A stretch of 64,000 nucleotides of DNA from JAKACA01 sp050744865 (GCA_050744865.1 JBOGHW010000073.1:1-64000), one strand, 5' to 3'; positions 31,648 to 41,339 are shown, numbered from the stretch's first letter. The notes: a model not told the origin generated them from the letters alone. Numbers and translations are program-made.

Positions 31648-33066
31648 CTACAACTGGAGCGACTTGACTTCGAGGAACTCCTCGAGGCCGAACTTGCCTA
31701 GCTCGCGCCCGTGGCCCGACTGCTTGAAGCCGCCGAAGGGGGCCAGCGAATTGAAACTGCCTCCGTTGATGTCAACCTGACCGGTGCGGATCCGGCGCGC
31801 CACCTGCTTGGCTCTGTCCGGGTCGCCCGCCCAGACTGCCCCGGCCAGACCGTACTGCGAGTCGTTGGCGATCTCGATCGCCTCTTCCTCGGTGTCGTAG
31901 GGAAGAATCGACAGGACCGGACCGAAGATCTCCTCTTGGGCGATCGTCATGTCCCGCCGGACCTCCGAGAAGACGGTCGGCCTGACGTAGTACCCGGTCT
32001 CGAGGCCCTCGGGCGCCTCGGCGCCGCCGGTCAGCAGCTTGGCGCCCTCTTCGATCCCCTTTTCGATGTAGCCCCTTACCCGGTCGCGCTGCACCGCCGA
32101 CACCAACGGGCCGATCCGGGTGCCTTCCGCGAACGGGTTGCCAGGAGTGGTCCGCTCGGCTTCCCTCGTGGCGATCTCCTCGACCTCGGCCAACCTGTCG
32201 CGCGGCACAACCATTCGTGTGAGGGCACTGCACGTCTGGCCAGAGTTCAAGAAACACATCGTCACCCCCGTCGCGACCGCCTTCGGGAAGTCGGCGTCGC
32301 TGAGGATGACGTTGGCAGACTTGCCACCCAGCTCGAGCGAGAGTCGCTTGACGGTGCCGGCAGCCAGTTCGCTGACCCGCCTGCCGGCGCGCGTCGAGCC
32401 CGTGAACGACACCATGTCGACTTCCCTATGGGCGGCAATCGCTTCGCCGACAACAGCCCCGGCGCCGGAGACCAGGTTGAACACGCCGGGCGGGAGACCG
32501 ACCTCGTGGATGACGTCGGCCAACAAGAAGGCGTTCAAAGGGGCCACCTCGCTCGGCTTGAGCACGACCGTGCAGCCAGCGGCCAGCGCCGGCGCCACCT
32601 TGGCAGCGATCTGGTGGAGCGGGTAGTTCCACGGCGTGATGGCGCCGACTACCCCTACAGGCTCCCGCACGACCAGCGAGTTGCCGACTCGCTCCTCCAT
32701 TGTCACCTGCTCGGCCAGGTCGGCCATCGACATGAACGTGGAGATGGGCAACCCCGCCTGAATCAGCATCGACAGGTTGACCGGCATGCCGACCTCGTGG
32801 GCGATGAGCTCGCCGATATCGGTCATGCGGGCGCCGAGCGCCTCACCGATGCGCGACGTGAACTTCACGCGCTCTGTGATCGAGACCTGCGACCACTCGC
32901 CGAACGCCGCTCTCGCAGCCCGCACAGCCCTGTCGACGTCCTCGGCGGTGCCGAGGGGCACGGTCCCGATGACCTCCTCAGTCGCAGAGTCGACCACCTC
33001 CGCCGTGTCGGTGCTGCTTGGCGACACCCAGCCGCCGTCGATGTAAAGCTTGTCCCGGACTTCCAT
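31648..33066 (-). CDS. Aldehyde dehydrogenase family protein
   Basis: A 472-residue NAD(P)-dependent enzyme. Catalytic Cys is in NSGQTCSALTR, the general-base Glu in SLELGGKSANV, the cofactor Lys in LKPSEVAP, and TPWNYPLHQ and PFGGFKQSGHGRE are typical of broad-specificity members. Substrates cannot be told. GGAGGAG lies 8 nt before the ATG. It stands alone after the SpoIID-like gene. Confidence 0.95.
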   Translation of the reverse strand: MEVRDKLYIDGGWVSPSSTDTAEVVDSATEEVIGTVPLGTAEDVDRAVRAARAAFGEWSQVSITERVKFTSRIGEALGARMTDIGELIAHEVGMPVNLSMLIQAGLPISTFMSMADLAEQVTMEERVGNSLVVREPVGVVGAITPWNYPLHQIAAKVAPALAAGCTVVLKPSEVAPLNAFLLADVIHEVGLPPGVFNLVSGAGAVVGEAIAAHREVDMVSFTGSTRAGRRVSELAAGTVKRLSLELGGKSANVILSDADFPKAVATGVTMCFLNSGQTCSALTRMVVPRDRLAEVEEIATREAERTTPGNPFAEGTRIGPLVSAVQRDRVRGYIEKGIEEGAKLLTGGAEAPEGLETGYYVRPTVFSEVRRDMTIAQEEIFGPVLSILPYDTEEEAIEIANDSQYGLAGAVWAGDPDRAKQVARRIRTGQVDINGGSFNSLAPFGGFKQSGHGRELGKFGLEEFLEVKSLQL

Positions 33067-33165
33067 TGCCGTCTCCTCCAGCTTGCTCGGTGGGCCGAGC
33101 CTACAGCCGGTGCTTTCAGCCCTGGCAGCGCGACGCCGGTCAGGCCCGTGGCAGCCCGACGCCGG

Positions 33166-34599
33166 TCAGGTCCGGGGCAGCGCGACGGGAAGCTGGCCGC
33201 CCGGCGAGTGACCCGAGAGCCGAGACGGCCCATCTGCCGGCGAGAGCCGTAGCGGTGCCTGTGCCGTCGAACCCGGGCCGTCGGTCACCTGGAACAGCGT
33301 CGAGTAGAACCCGGCAAATTTATCGATGAACGCCACGCCGGTAAGCGTCTCGCTCCCCTTCTCGCCTGACAGCTCGAGCGACACCACCCTGCCCGACACG
33401 TCCTTTGCCGTCACTTTGACTGACACGAGGGTGCCTATCGACGGGTAGGCGGCCTCGACGGTGGCAACCGAGACCGAAGCCGTCCAGTCATGCCACGGGT
33501 TGCACCCGAGCGACGACTGGCCACCCCGGCAGACACTGTCGCCGGTATCGCTCACTGCCGTGAAGATGGACTGGCCGTCGGGATAGGCCAGCGTGTCGGT
33601 GTGCCCGCCGCTCGACGACTCGTACTCGGTCGGCGCCGGCGCAGCCGACTGGACGAGGTACTCGCCGGCGGTGTCGGTCGCTGCCAGCCTGGAGACCGAC
33701 TTCTCGTTGGCGATCCCCTGCGAGTACGCCTGGCAGGTGTCGTCACAGATGTCGGCGTAGCCGTACCACCCGCCGACGCTGATCGAATAAAGCACGTAGC
33801 TCCGTACGGCCACGGCCTGCGCCTCCAGCTCCTGGAATCCCCAGGGTCGGTCCTGTGGCGACTTCGACGTCCCGCCGTAGGCAGCCCAGCCGGCTGGAGA
33901 CTCGCTTGTCGTCACGTCGGCGACATATTGCTCGAGGGGCACCAGGTTGAGGGTCCGCGCCAGGTGGGCATCCCCTGTGTTGGCGCCGTAATAGTCGTAC
34001 GCCTCGATCTTGCCGCGGAATGTCACGTGCGTGCCGTCTCCCTCGCACAGAGTGAGGAGACGGCTTGCCGGCGCCGTGGCCGAGAGCGAGTGAGGCACTG
34101 CCACCGGGTCGGCGACACCGGAGGCAACTGTCTTCCAGCTCGTCGTACTGGCACAGGAGGCGCCGGTCTGCACCTCCCAGGTGCCAGTCGTGGCGTCGTG
34201 AACGGCTCGAGCCGCTGTGCCGCCCTTGATCGAAGCGAGCGTCTTGCCCGTCTGGTTCACGATCGTGAAGGACGACGGCGAGGTCTCTGTCACGGTGTAG
34301 TTGTCGTTCTCCTCGATCACCACCGAGATCGTCTCGGCGTCGCTCGCCGACGACAGCTTGCCCATCGTGACAGGATGCGACGCGTCCGAGTAGAAGTGAC
34401 TCAGGATCTCCTGGTAAGTCCAGTGACTGTCGGCCGCGTAGCCAAAGGCGCCCCACTGGCCCATACCGTACCCAGGGCCGTTGCCATGGCCGAGAAACGT
34501 AACCTCACCCGAAGGGAACGACGTCGCCCTAGGAGAGGCGGCCGCCGCGCTTGCGGCCGGCGCACTCAGCGGAGTGAGTGCGGCCACGCCCAGGCACAA
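33166..34599 (-). CDS. SpoIID/LytB-domain secreted protein
   Basis: A 477-residue protein. GHGNGPGYGMGQWGAFGYA and the HFYSDASH segment begin the family repeat; the core SpoIID region is YVADVTTSESPAGWAAYGG and AQAVAVRSYVLY. SpoIID enzymes are lytic transglycosylases acting on denuded glycan strands; the non-sporulating homologues act on cell walls. The annotated start is TTG, which leaves a poor signal peptide. Codons upstream (IKHIVNTSIALGFGL) would make an ideal one, but a TAG follows immediately upstream and no ATG/GTG/TTG lies between; see findings. Next to a polysaccharide locus, a wall-remodelling role is reasonable. Confidence 0.85.
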   Translation of the reverse strand: MCLGVAALTPLSAPAASAAAASPRATSFPSGEVTFLGHGNGPGYGMGQWGAFGYAADSHWTYQEILSHFYSDASHPVTMGKLSSASDAETISVVIEENDNYTVTETSPSSFTIVNQTGKTLASIKGGTAARAVHDATTGTWEVQTGASCASTTSWKTVASGVADPVAVPHSLSATAPASRLLTLCEGDGTHVTFRGKIEAYDYYGANTGDAHLARTLNLVPLEQYVADVTTSESPAGWAAYGGTSKSPQDRPWGFQELEAQAVAVRSYVLYSISVGGWYGYADICDDTCQAYSQGIANEKSVSRLAATDTAGEYLVQSAAPAPTEYESSSGGHTDTLAYPDGQSIFTAVSDTGDSVCRGGQSSLGCNPWHDWTASVSVATVEAAYPSIGTLVSVKVTAKDVSGRVVSLELSGEKGSETLTGVAFIDKFAGFYSTLFQVTDGPGSTAQAPLRLSPADGPSRLSGHSPGGQLPVALPRT

Positions 34600-34678
34600 G
34601 CCGAACCCGAGCGCGATAGAGGTGTTGACGATGTGCTTGATGTTGCCACTCTATCTCCGGCAACCCGGTCTGGTCGGC

Positions 34679-35785
34679 CTACGCTCCGTGCCCGGCGCCG
34701 ACCGCAGCCTCGATCGCCGCCGCGAAGGCGTCCCGCGAAGCGTCGAGCGTAAAGGCCCGCGCCCGCTGCCGGCCACGGTCCACGAGCATCTCTCGCAGGC
34801 CCAGATCCGAGACGACCCGGTGGGCAGCTGTGGCCACGAGGCATGGTTGTTTGGACGAGAGAACGATCCCCGCGTCGAGGACTGTCTCGCCGACTGCCGC
34901 GGTGTCGTAGGCAACGAGCGGGATGCCTTGGTGCATGGCTTCCAGCAGCGGGGCGCCGAATCCTTCGTGGTCAGAACAGCACACCAGCACGTCGGCCGCC
35001 CCGTAGTAGGCGACCAGCTCCTGTGGGGTCACGGAACCGGCGATATTGACAGACGCCCCGATGCCGAGCGCCTCGACGAAGCGCCGCACGGCCAAGGCGT
35101 ACTCGCCACAGCTTGGACGCCCTATCAGGTGCAACCTCGCCAGCGGGTCGTACAGCTTCAGGTAGCAGGCAAACGCTTTGACGACGTCTTGTTGCGCCTT
35201 GTGCGGCAGCATCTGGCCGACGAAGAGCCAGTCGACCCCACCGCCTTGCTTGACGTCGGCCAGCGCCTCGGCCAGCACGGTGTCGGCCGGGCGCCCGAAG
35301 GAGGATAGGTCCATCATGAGCGAGGACACCTGGGTCCGCCGGTAGCCCCAGGAGTCCAGCTCGGCGCAGTTGAAGGCCGAGTCGCCGACTGCGAGCTCGA
35401 CCATCGGGGCGAGCTCGGCCAGCTGTTTGCGCCCGAGCCGCACCTCCTCCCCGAGAGCAGGCATCCAACGATCGACCAGCTCCGTCGGGGTGATGTTGTG
35501 GTAGTCGACGATCTTCGGCGCCGGGTGCTCGGCCACGGCGCTCGCCGCCGGGCTGCCGATCGAGGCCTGGTAGCAGATCCATTGCCCGCCGCCGGCGTCA
35601 CGCGGGAGGTCCTTGAGCGGCCGGACTCGCCCTTCCATCTCGGCTCCCCACGTGCAGGCGAATATCTCGGACACGTAACCCATCGAACGCAGAAGCTTCT
35701 GTGCCTCCATTGTGTGACGGCTCACGGCGTCCCTCTCCACGATGGACGGAATCACCTGGTCGATCCGGACCGGCCGCTTACTCAC
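34679..35785 (-). CDS. Glycosyltransferase family 4 protein
   Basis: A 368-residue GT4 enzyme. The N-terminal half contains VDYHNITPTELVDRW, and the C-terminal half DWLFVGQMLPHKAQQDVVKA and SDHEGFGAPLLEAMHQG, the last carrying the E-x7-E motif. It transfers a sugar from an NDP donor, probably to a growing surface polysaccharide. The GTG start overlaps the methyltransferase stop (GTGA). The upstream in-frame extension to 36292 is a shadow of the methyltransferase. Confidence 0.9.
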   Translation of the reverse strand: MSKRPVRIDQVIPSIVERDAVSRHTMEAQKLLRSMGYVSEIFACTWGAEMEGRVRPLKDLPRDAGGGQWICYQASIGSPAASAVAEHPAPKIVDYHNITPTELVDRWMPALGEEVRLGRKQLAELAPMVELAVGDSAFNCAELDSWGYRRTQVSSLMMDLSSFGRPADTVLAEALADVKQGGGVDWLFVGQMLPHKAQQDVVKAFACYLKLYDPLARLHLIGRPSCGEYALAVRRFVEALGIGASVNIAGSVTPQELVAYYGAADVLVCCSDHEGFGAPLLEAMHQGIPLVAYDTAAVGETVLDAGIVLSSKQPCLVATAAHRVVSDLGLREMLVDRGRQRARAFTLDASRDAFAAAIEAAVGAGHGA

Positions 35786-36825
35786 CGGCCGGCACCTTGG
35801 CGGACAGCCGACACTCCGTAGAAGGCACCAACCGCCTCCTGCACCGTGATCTGGCCGAAGCCGTAGCGCCCGAGAAGGTGGCACCATGTGACAGGGTGCA
35901 GTGCCTTCAGCCCCGAGAGGTCCGTGGCGATCACGTCGCCGTCTCCGCCCAGCTCTGGGTGAGCGCTCACGATCACGAGGATGCCGCCGCCCCGGAGTCG
36001 GCTGGAAGCCAGGTGCACGAGCGCCCGGGCCTGGGCCGGGCTCAGGCAATCCGTCACCCCCGAGAGCACAAGCCCTGCGAGTGAACAGCGGGGCGTGCGG
36101 CCGAGGCTCTCGAAGGCCCCCGCTCTTGCCATGGTGGCGGTGGCTGGCGCTGCAGCCGGATCTGCGCCACTGGCGTCGTGGCCGTTGGCAGCCAGGCGCC
36201 GGACGAAGTCCCCCTCTCCGCACTCGGTGTGGAGAACCGGCCCGGCAGTGGCCGCCTTCAGACTTCCCATAGCCCAGTCCTCGAGCTGCCACGACCCATC
36301 CCCGAGCGACGTCGCCGACGTCCTTGACCCCGTGCCCCCTTGCGGCCTGGCCCGCTCGGCCGGTGACACCCGGGCAAGCCGCCCGGCAACCTGACGGGCA
36401 ACATGACCGGAGCCGCCCAGGCGCCGCGCACGGTCGCGAGCAACCTGGCCACTCGTTGCCAGAGCCTCGGCGAACTGGCCTGCCGCCTCGATAGAGCGGC
36501 GCTCGGTCGCCCGCAGTGTCGGCCCTACTTTGTGCCGCACCTTGGAGATCCCTCTTCGAGTCGCTGACCGGGCAAGCGTGACGAGGCGGCCCGAGGTGTC
36601 GGTCGCGATGGCCGTCTCTTGGTCGTGCCCGAAGCTGAAGTGCTGCCGCGCCGTCAGCTCTCCGGACTCGACCCCTTTCCTAAGCGAGGCAAGATCGGTG
36701 GCAAGGCTCGCGAAGCACTCCTCCATCCCGGCCTCGAAGGCTTCCGGAAGGTCCGGCCCGGCTCTGGCATCCTCGGCCTGGCGGGACAGCTCGGCGATGA
36801 CTTCTTCAAGCCTCAACTCTGTCAC
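35782..36825 (-). CDS. SAM-dependent methyltransferase-like protein with helical N-terminus
   Basis: A 347-residue protein. Residues 1-100 are helical (LEEVIAELSRQAEDARAG). The second half has a class I methyltransferase core: PVLHTECGEGDFVRRLAANG for motif I and SSRLRGGGILVIVSAHPE for motif IV-V. The glycine-rich loop is imperfect (HTECGEGDF for VLDLGCGxG). It is coupled between the export ATPase and a glycosyltransferase, a position used in other polymers for chain-terminating methylation; this is inference. The start is a GTG overlapping the wzt stop. Confidence 0.75.
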   Translation of the reverse strand: MTELRLEEVIAELSRQAEDARAGPDLPEAFEAGMEECFASLATDLASLRKGVESGELTARQHFSFGHDQETAIATDTSGRLVTLARSATRRGISKVRHKVGPTLRATERRSIEAAGQFAEALATSGQVARDRARRLGGSGHVARQVAGRLARVSPAERARPQGGTGSRTSATSLGDGSWQLEDWAMGSLKAATAGPVLHTECGEGDFVRRLAANGHDASGADPAAAPATATMARAGAFESLGRTPRCSLAGLVLSGVTDCLSPAQARALVHLASSRLRGGGILVIVSAHPELGGDGDVIATDLSGLKALHPVTWCHLLGRYGFGQITVQEAVGAFYGVSAVRQGAGR

Positions 36826-38090
36826 GGGTCGCTCTCCTGCTTGACGTTGACCGAGAACGGCAACGTGACCAGTCCCGTGGCGCGGCCTGGGTTCACGACC
36901 TCGAATGTCGCTGCAGGCTCTTGCACCGCATAGAGCGTGCCGGCGCCGACGTCCTGCACCCGGACGTTGACCGTGTACCTGCCGTCGAGAAGCGGGATTT
37001 CGCGGAACTGGAAGTGGAGCGTCGACTTGCCGACTTCGAGATCCAGGCGGTCGCCCACCATCGTGGAGTCGCAGTCGTACACGAGATGTCCGTCCTCGGT
37101 GAAGACCGAGCACCCGAGTGCCACGTTCTCGAGCCGGTCGCGTACCGCCACGTCGACAGCAATCGCCACGCTCTCGCCTGGTAACAGGTGCGCCCGCTCG
37201 GCGGAAGGCAGCTCCAACCTGCAAGCGGTGACGGCCACGCGGCGAGACTTGAGGCTCCCCCTCGGGTCGCCGGACGCGGCACCATCGTGCCGCTCGGCCT
37301 CGACTTCGGCCGAGATCGCCGCGCTCTCCCGCCCCGGGATCGGCATGCCTTGCTCTCCAGTGGCGATAAGGCGGTCACGGAACTCCCTGATCGCCTCGCC
37401 GGGGGGCGCCACGGTGACGAGGTTCCCGGCCTCGATAACGGCCACCCTGTTGCACAGCTGGCGCATGGCGTCGGCCCCGTGCGAGACGACGACGATTGTG
37501 CGGCCCTCCTCCTGGAAGCTGTGAATCCTGTCCATGCACTTTTGCTGGAAGCGCTCGTCGCCGACAGCCAGCACTTCGTCGACAAGCAGGATGTCAGGGT
37601 TGACGTTCACGGCCACGGCGAAGCCCAGCCGGACGTACATTCCCGACGAGTAGAAACGGACCTGGTTGTCTATGAACTCCTCGAGCTCGGCAAAGGCGAC
37701 GATCTCGTCGAAGCTCCGCTCGATCTCCTTGCGCGACAAGCCGAGAAGCGAGGCGTTGAGGTAGATGTTGTCGCGGCCCGACAGTTCTGGCTGGAAGCCG
37801 GCGCCGAGCTCCAGCATCGCAGCCAGGTGGCCGCGCACGCGAATCTCGCCGGAGCTGGGCTGCAGGATGCCGGCGATGCACTTGAGGAGCGTCGACTTGC
37901 CGCTCCCGTTGCGGCCGAGGATCCCGAGCGTCTCGCCTTGCGCGATCTCGAGCTCGATGTCCTTCAGCGCCCAGAACTCCTCGTAGGGGACGTTGCCGGC
38001 GTGCAGCACGCGCTCCTTCAAGGAGGTGTACTTCTCCTTGTAGAGGCGGAAGTGCTTCGAGACGGCTTGGACCTCGATGGCAGAGGTCAT
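36822..38090 (-). CDS. Polysaccharide ABC exporter ATPase with C-terminal carbohydrate-binding domain (Wzt type)
   Basis: A 422-residue protein. Walker A is LGRNGSGKSTLLKCIAG, the ABC signature is YSSGMYVRLGFAVAV, the form used by Wzt/TagH, Walker B is ILLVDEVLAVGD and the H-loop is VVSHG. Residues about 290-410 form the Wzt C-terminal beta domain (LLPGESVAIAVDVAVRDR) that reads the chain end modification of the glycan. With the permease upstream it exports a polysaccharide to the outer face. The methyltransferase immediately after would supply a chain terminator. Confidence 0.95.
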   Translation of the reverse strand: MTSAIEVQAVSKHFRLYKEKYTSLKERVLHAGNVPYEEFWALKDIELEIAQGETLGILGRNGSGKSTLLKCIAGILQPSSGEIRVRGHLAAMLELGAGFQPELSGRDNIYLNASLLGLSRKEIERSFDEIVAFAELEEFIDNQVRFYSSGMYVRLGFAVAVNVNPDILLVDEVLAVGDERFQQKCMDRIHSFQEEGRTIVVVSHGADAMRQLCNRVAVIEAGNLVTVAPPGEAIREFRDRLIATGEQGMPIPGRESAAISAEVEAERHDGAASGDPRGSLKSRRVAVTACRLELPSAERAHLLPGESVAIAVDVAVRDRLENVALGCSVFTEDGHLVYDCDSTMVGDRLDLEVGKSTLHFQFREIPLLDGRYTVNVRVQDVGAGTLYAVQEPAATFEVVNPGRATGLVTLPFSVNVKQESDP

Positions 38091-38097
38091 CGAGGAG

Positions 38098-39087
38098 TCA
38101 CAGCTCCTCGGCGAAGTTGCCCTCGACCCGGCCGAACACGACCATGGCCCCGAGGAACATCAGCACCGACGCCACTAGAATGATGCCCAGTCCCTCGGCA
38201 TAGGTGGCCATCCCCCAGTCGGGGAACACCACGTAAGGGTTCGGCAACGTGTTACGAATATGAATGCCGGCCGGTGGCACCACCCTGCCGAATAGGCACC
38301 GCTCGAACGACATCACGATCCACGCCAAAGGATTCGCCAGGTAGAGGTGCCGTATCAGGGCTCGATGCGGCAAGATGGCATACCCGTACGAGTAGCAGAT
38401 GGGTGGACTGAAAAACAGGCCGACGAGTAGGATCTCGACGAAGTGCTGTACGTCTCGCAAGTACACCGTGACAGCTGAAAGGAAGACGGCCAGCGCGGCT
38501 GCAAGCATTATGTCAGCCAGGAAGGCCAGTAGTAAAAGGGGTATGTAGCTGAAGGCGGGCAGGACCTGAAAGCCGGCGAGGAAGACGACGAGGATGCAGG
38601 TCTGGAAGAAGAAGTAGCAGATGGCTGTCCCGACCTGTGCCAGCGCGAGGATCTCGCGGGGGAAGGCTACCTTCTTCACGATGCCAGCATGGGCTACGAG
38701 CACACCGGACGACGACAAGAGCGAGTTGTTGAAGACGTTCCAGGCCAGAAGGCCCGAGAACAGGAACAGAGCGAAGTCTGGCGTCGGGTTCTTCAAGAAG
38801 TACTTGAAGACTATGTAGTAGATCAGCAAGACCAGAGCCGGGTTGAGGAAAGACCACACGAAGCCCAATACGCTGTTCTTGTACCGGACCTTGAGCTCTT
38901 TGCGCACGAGGAAACCCAGCAGCTCACGCGACTCCCAGATGTCCGACAGCCGCTGCGTCATCGGCCGCTTGGCCGCTACGACGCGCTGAGGCAGATCCTC
39001 CCGGCGGCCCGCAGTGGCCACGCCATAAGCCAGGCCGCTCCTGCTCAATCGGTGGTCTCCCCCGGTGTCTCCATCCGCCTTACTCAT
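38098..39087 (-). CDS. Polysaccharide ABC exporter permease (Wzm/ABC-2 type)
   Basis: A 329-residue permease with an N-terminal cytoplasmic helix and six transmembrane helices. LVRKELKVRYKNSVLGFVW is the signature of Wzm/TagG-type permeases, and YLRDVQHFVEILLVGLFFSPP is the second conserved segment. It precedes the ATPase by 7 bp. Its AT content is somewhat higher than the neighbours in places, not clearly foreign. Confidence 0.95.
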   Translation of the reverse strand: MSKADGDTGGDHRLSRSGLAYGVATAGRREDLPQRVVAAKRPMTQRLSDIWESRELLGFLVRKELKVRYKNSVLGFVWSFLNPALVLLIYYIVFKYFLKNPTPDFALFLFSGLLAWNVFNNSLLSSSGVLVAHAGIVKKVAFPREILALAQVGTAICYFFFQTCILVVFLAGFQVLPAFSYIPLLLLAFLADIMLAAALAVFLSAVTVYLRDVQHFVEILLVGLFFSPPICYSYGYAILPHRALIRHLYLANPLAWIVMSFERCLFGRVVPPAGIHIRNTLPNPYVVFPDWGMATYAEGLGIILVASVLMFLGAMVVFGRVEGNFAEEL

Positions 39088-39218
39088 CAGCGGCGCGCGT
39101 CCAGCTCAATTTGCTCCCGGTCCTCCTGTAGATGCCGGGGCGAGAGTCGCATCCCAGCGGACCCGGCAAGTTTACCGGGCCATCAGGCCGCGCTTGGACC
39201 AATACCCTGCACGAGCGG

Positions 39219-40130
39219 TTAGGACTCGGCTGGCTGCTCTCCTACCAGCCGTCTGCCGACCGCCTTCGCCTCCGACCACCCAAAGCGCCCGAGGTGGGCA
39301 AACGGCCTGGTCACAGACCACGTCTCAGCACGTGCGATCGCCACGTGCAGCACGCGCGACACCGACGGCGGCGCCTGCAGCCGGAAGCGGCGCTTCTTGT
39401 CACGGTCTAAGTAGGCCGGCCCGAGATCGGGTACTCCTGCGCCTGGGGCGGGCAGCAGCGGCCACTGGGACACTCTCGGCTCCAGACCGCCCCCCGGCAT
39501 CGGGAGGTGGCCGCGCTTGCCCAGCGCTTGGCGTTGCTCGGCCGCACGCCGCCGGACGACTGCTTGAACGCGCTCGGCCGTCGCCTCAGCTCCTTCACCC
39601 CAGCTTGCCGGGCCGGGAATCCCGGTCGCAGTCGGGCGCAGGTAGGCTCCTGCAACCACGATGCGGTCGGCGTGGGGTCCCACGACCGCCGCCAGTGCCT
39701 CGGCCAAGCCGGGCTCGCTGACCTCGATCCGCGTCGCCACGCCCCACAGCTCGTTGGCCGCACGGCCGCCCGGGCCGCCCGGCAGGTCGTCGAAGTGGTT
39801 GATGCGCAACACCACCTCGTCCCGCTTCCGAAGCAGCCGCGCCAGTGCGATGAGAGCAAGGCTGCGCTCGGCGCGAGCGGCGGAGTGGCGAACAGGCAAA
39901 CCGGGCTCTAACTGCAGGATGACGGTCTTGGCGCCGCGGGCTACCAGCGCGAGCTCGATGACGCCTGGAAGGCCGGGGGCAGACAGGTAACGGTGGGCGA
40001 CTGCGAGCCTGTCGAGCGCGACGACCTCGACCTCCTGACCGAGCTCGCGCCGCCGCAGCACTTCGCCCAATAGGGCGTCGCGGTGCCCGCCGCTCGGCGG
40101 CGGGAGTGAACCTACGACCAGGACTCTCAT
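39219..40130 (-). CDS. GT4-like protein lacking the C-terminal donor motif
   Basis: A 303-residue protein. The N-terminal 150 residues resemble the acceptor half of GT4 enzymes (MRVLVVGSLPPPSGGHRDAL, then VVLRINHFDDLPGG). No E-x7-E motif or GT4 donor half follows; the C-terminus is instead basic and Pro-rich (DRDKKRRFRLQAPPSV). It may be a decayed or single-domain transferase, or a different enzyme of the locus. The ATG at 40130 overlaps the upstream glycosyltransferase stop. Confidence 0.55.
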   Translation of the reverse strand: MRVLVVGSLPPPSGGHRDALLGEVLRRRELGQEVEVVALDRLAVAHRYLSAPGLPGVIELALVARGAKTVILQLEPGLPVRHSAARAERSLALIALARLLRKRDEVVLRINHFDDLPGGPGGRAANELWGVATRIEVSEPGLAEALAAVVGPHADRIVVAGAYLRPTATGIPGPASWGEGAEATAERVQAVVRRRAAEQRQALGKRGHLPMPGGGLEPRVSQWPLLPAPGAGVPDLGPAYLDRDKKRRFRLQAPPSVSRVLHVAIARAETWSVTRPFAHLGRFGWSEAKAVGRRLVGEQPAES

Positions 40131-41299
40131 CGCAGGTTCTCCAGCGAGGCCTCCATGGCGTCGGCCACATGTGCCCAATTGAAGTTGGCGAGCACGTAAT
40201 CCCGGCCTTTGTCAGCCAGTGCCTGGGCGAGCTTCGGCTCCTCTGACACGAAGCGCAGGCACTCGCCGAGCTCCAGCTCGTCCCTGTAGACAAGCCCGCC
40301 CCCTGAGCGCTCGCAGTGCCAAGTCACGACGTCGCTTTGTCCATTGGCGATCACGACCGTGCGGCCGAGCCACGCCTGCATGATGGTGCGCGAGAAGCTC
40401 TCGTTGGCGCTCGGTTGGAGATAGGCGTCCGCAGCTGCGAAGGCGTTCGAGACCTCGTCGTTGTCCAGGAGCCCGAGATCGATTACTCGGGACTCCAGGC
40501 CCGAAGGCACGACGGCCTCCCCGATCCCGCAGGTGACCAGGTCGAGAGAGAGGCGCTGCCGCAGCACGGCCGCCCCGAAGCCGTTGATAACCCTCCCCCA
40601 GCCCTTCCCGTCCTCTCGCCGGCCCGCATAGAGCACGAACGGGCGCTCGAGACCATGGCGCTCGCGGAATCCTTCGACGTCATAAGACTCGGGGATCGGC
40701 ACGGCACACCCGACGACAGGGTGCTCGGCCGGGAGCGACGTCAACCTGTGTCCGAGGAGGTGCTCTGGCTCGGAGTAGAACCACACCGCAGCCGAGCCGG
40801 AGAGCGCTGCGCGCACCGACGCCAGGCGGGCGTAGGGCTCGTCGTGCAGGCACGGCTGATGAATCGTCCGCTCCGGGGCGATGCCGGAGCAGTACAACGT
40901 CGACCAGAATAGGTAAGGCGTCAGGATGATGGCGTCGTAGCTGTCGGCATGGGCGGCCAGGTAGAGATATAGGTCGGGCACCCTGAACCGTCCGTTCACC
41001 CACGCCAACTCTTCGGCCTCTGTCAGCTTCTCATCGGCCATCACGCGGTATTGGAGCATCGCCCAGGCCGCCAGGTCCAGGCCCTGCACGGTCTCGAAGC
41101 GCCGTACCGTCAGCCTCCCGTCAGTGGAACTGCCGGGCGCCAGCTCGTTCTCCCAGGTGTAGTGGTTGTTGGCCGTCGTGGTCAGGATGTCGACGTCGTG
41201 GCCGCGGTCGGCCAAGGTCGCGGCCGCCTCGCGGGCAGCCGCCTCCGCGCCCCCGACCACGTCGGGGCCGTATCGAGGCACGACATAAGCAAGCTTCAC
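40127..41299 (-). CDS. Glycosyltransferase family 4 protein
   Basis: A 390-residue GT4 enzyme. YVVPRYGPDVVGGAEAAARE is the usual N-terminal acceptor motif, and LYAGRREDGKGWGRVI and QPSANESFSRTIMQAW the donor half, with Glu-Ser-Phe-Ser as the first part of its E-x7-E motif. It likely works in the same polysaccharide as its neighbours. The GTG start lies exactly 6 nt after TAGTAT, so this gene seems to begin a leaderless transcript covering the rest of the cluster. Confidence 0.92.
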   Translation of the reverse strand: MKLAYVVPRYGPDVVGGAEAAAREAAATLADRGHDVDILTTTANNHYTWENELAPGSSTDGRLTVRRFETVQGLDLAAWAMLQYRVMADEKLTEAEELAWVNGRFRVPDLYLYLAAHADSYDAIILTPYLFWSTLYCSGIAPERTIHQPCLHDEPYARLASVRAALSGSAAVWFYSEPEHLLGHRLTSLPAEHPVVGCAVPIPESYDVEGFRERHGLERPFVLYAGRREDGKGWGRVINGFGAAVLRQRLSLDLVTCGIGEAVVPSGLESRVIDLGLLDNDEVSNAFAAADAYLQPSANESFSRTIMQAWLGRTVVIANGQSDVVTWHCERSGGGLVYRDELELGECLRFVSEEPKLAQALADKGRDYVLANFNWAHVADAMEASLENLR

Positions 41300-41305
41300 G
41301 CAGCG

Positions 41306-41311
41306 ATACTA
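41306..41311 (-). promoter_or_regulatory. Leaderless -10 of the glycosyltransferase at 41299
   Basis: TAGTAT on the minus strand, 6 nt before the GTG at 41299, with no Shine-Dalgarno sequence. It would place the transcription start on the start codon. Confidence 0.55.
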
Positions 41312-41339
41312 CTTGTGCTCTGTTTGGCTACCTGGTCTG

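Noticed and set aside
36259..37224. Upstream extension of the methyltransferase and GT4 frames
   Set aside because: The extra residues translate neighbouring genes in another frame; the GTGA overlaps give better starts.
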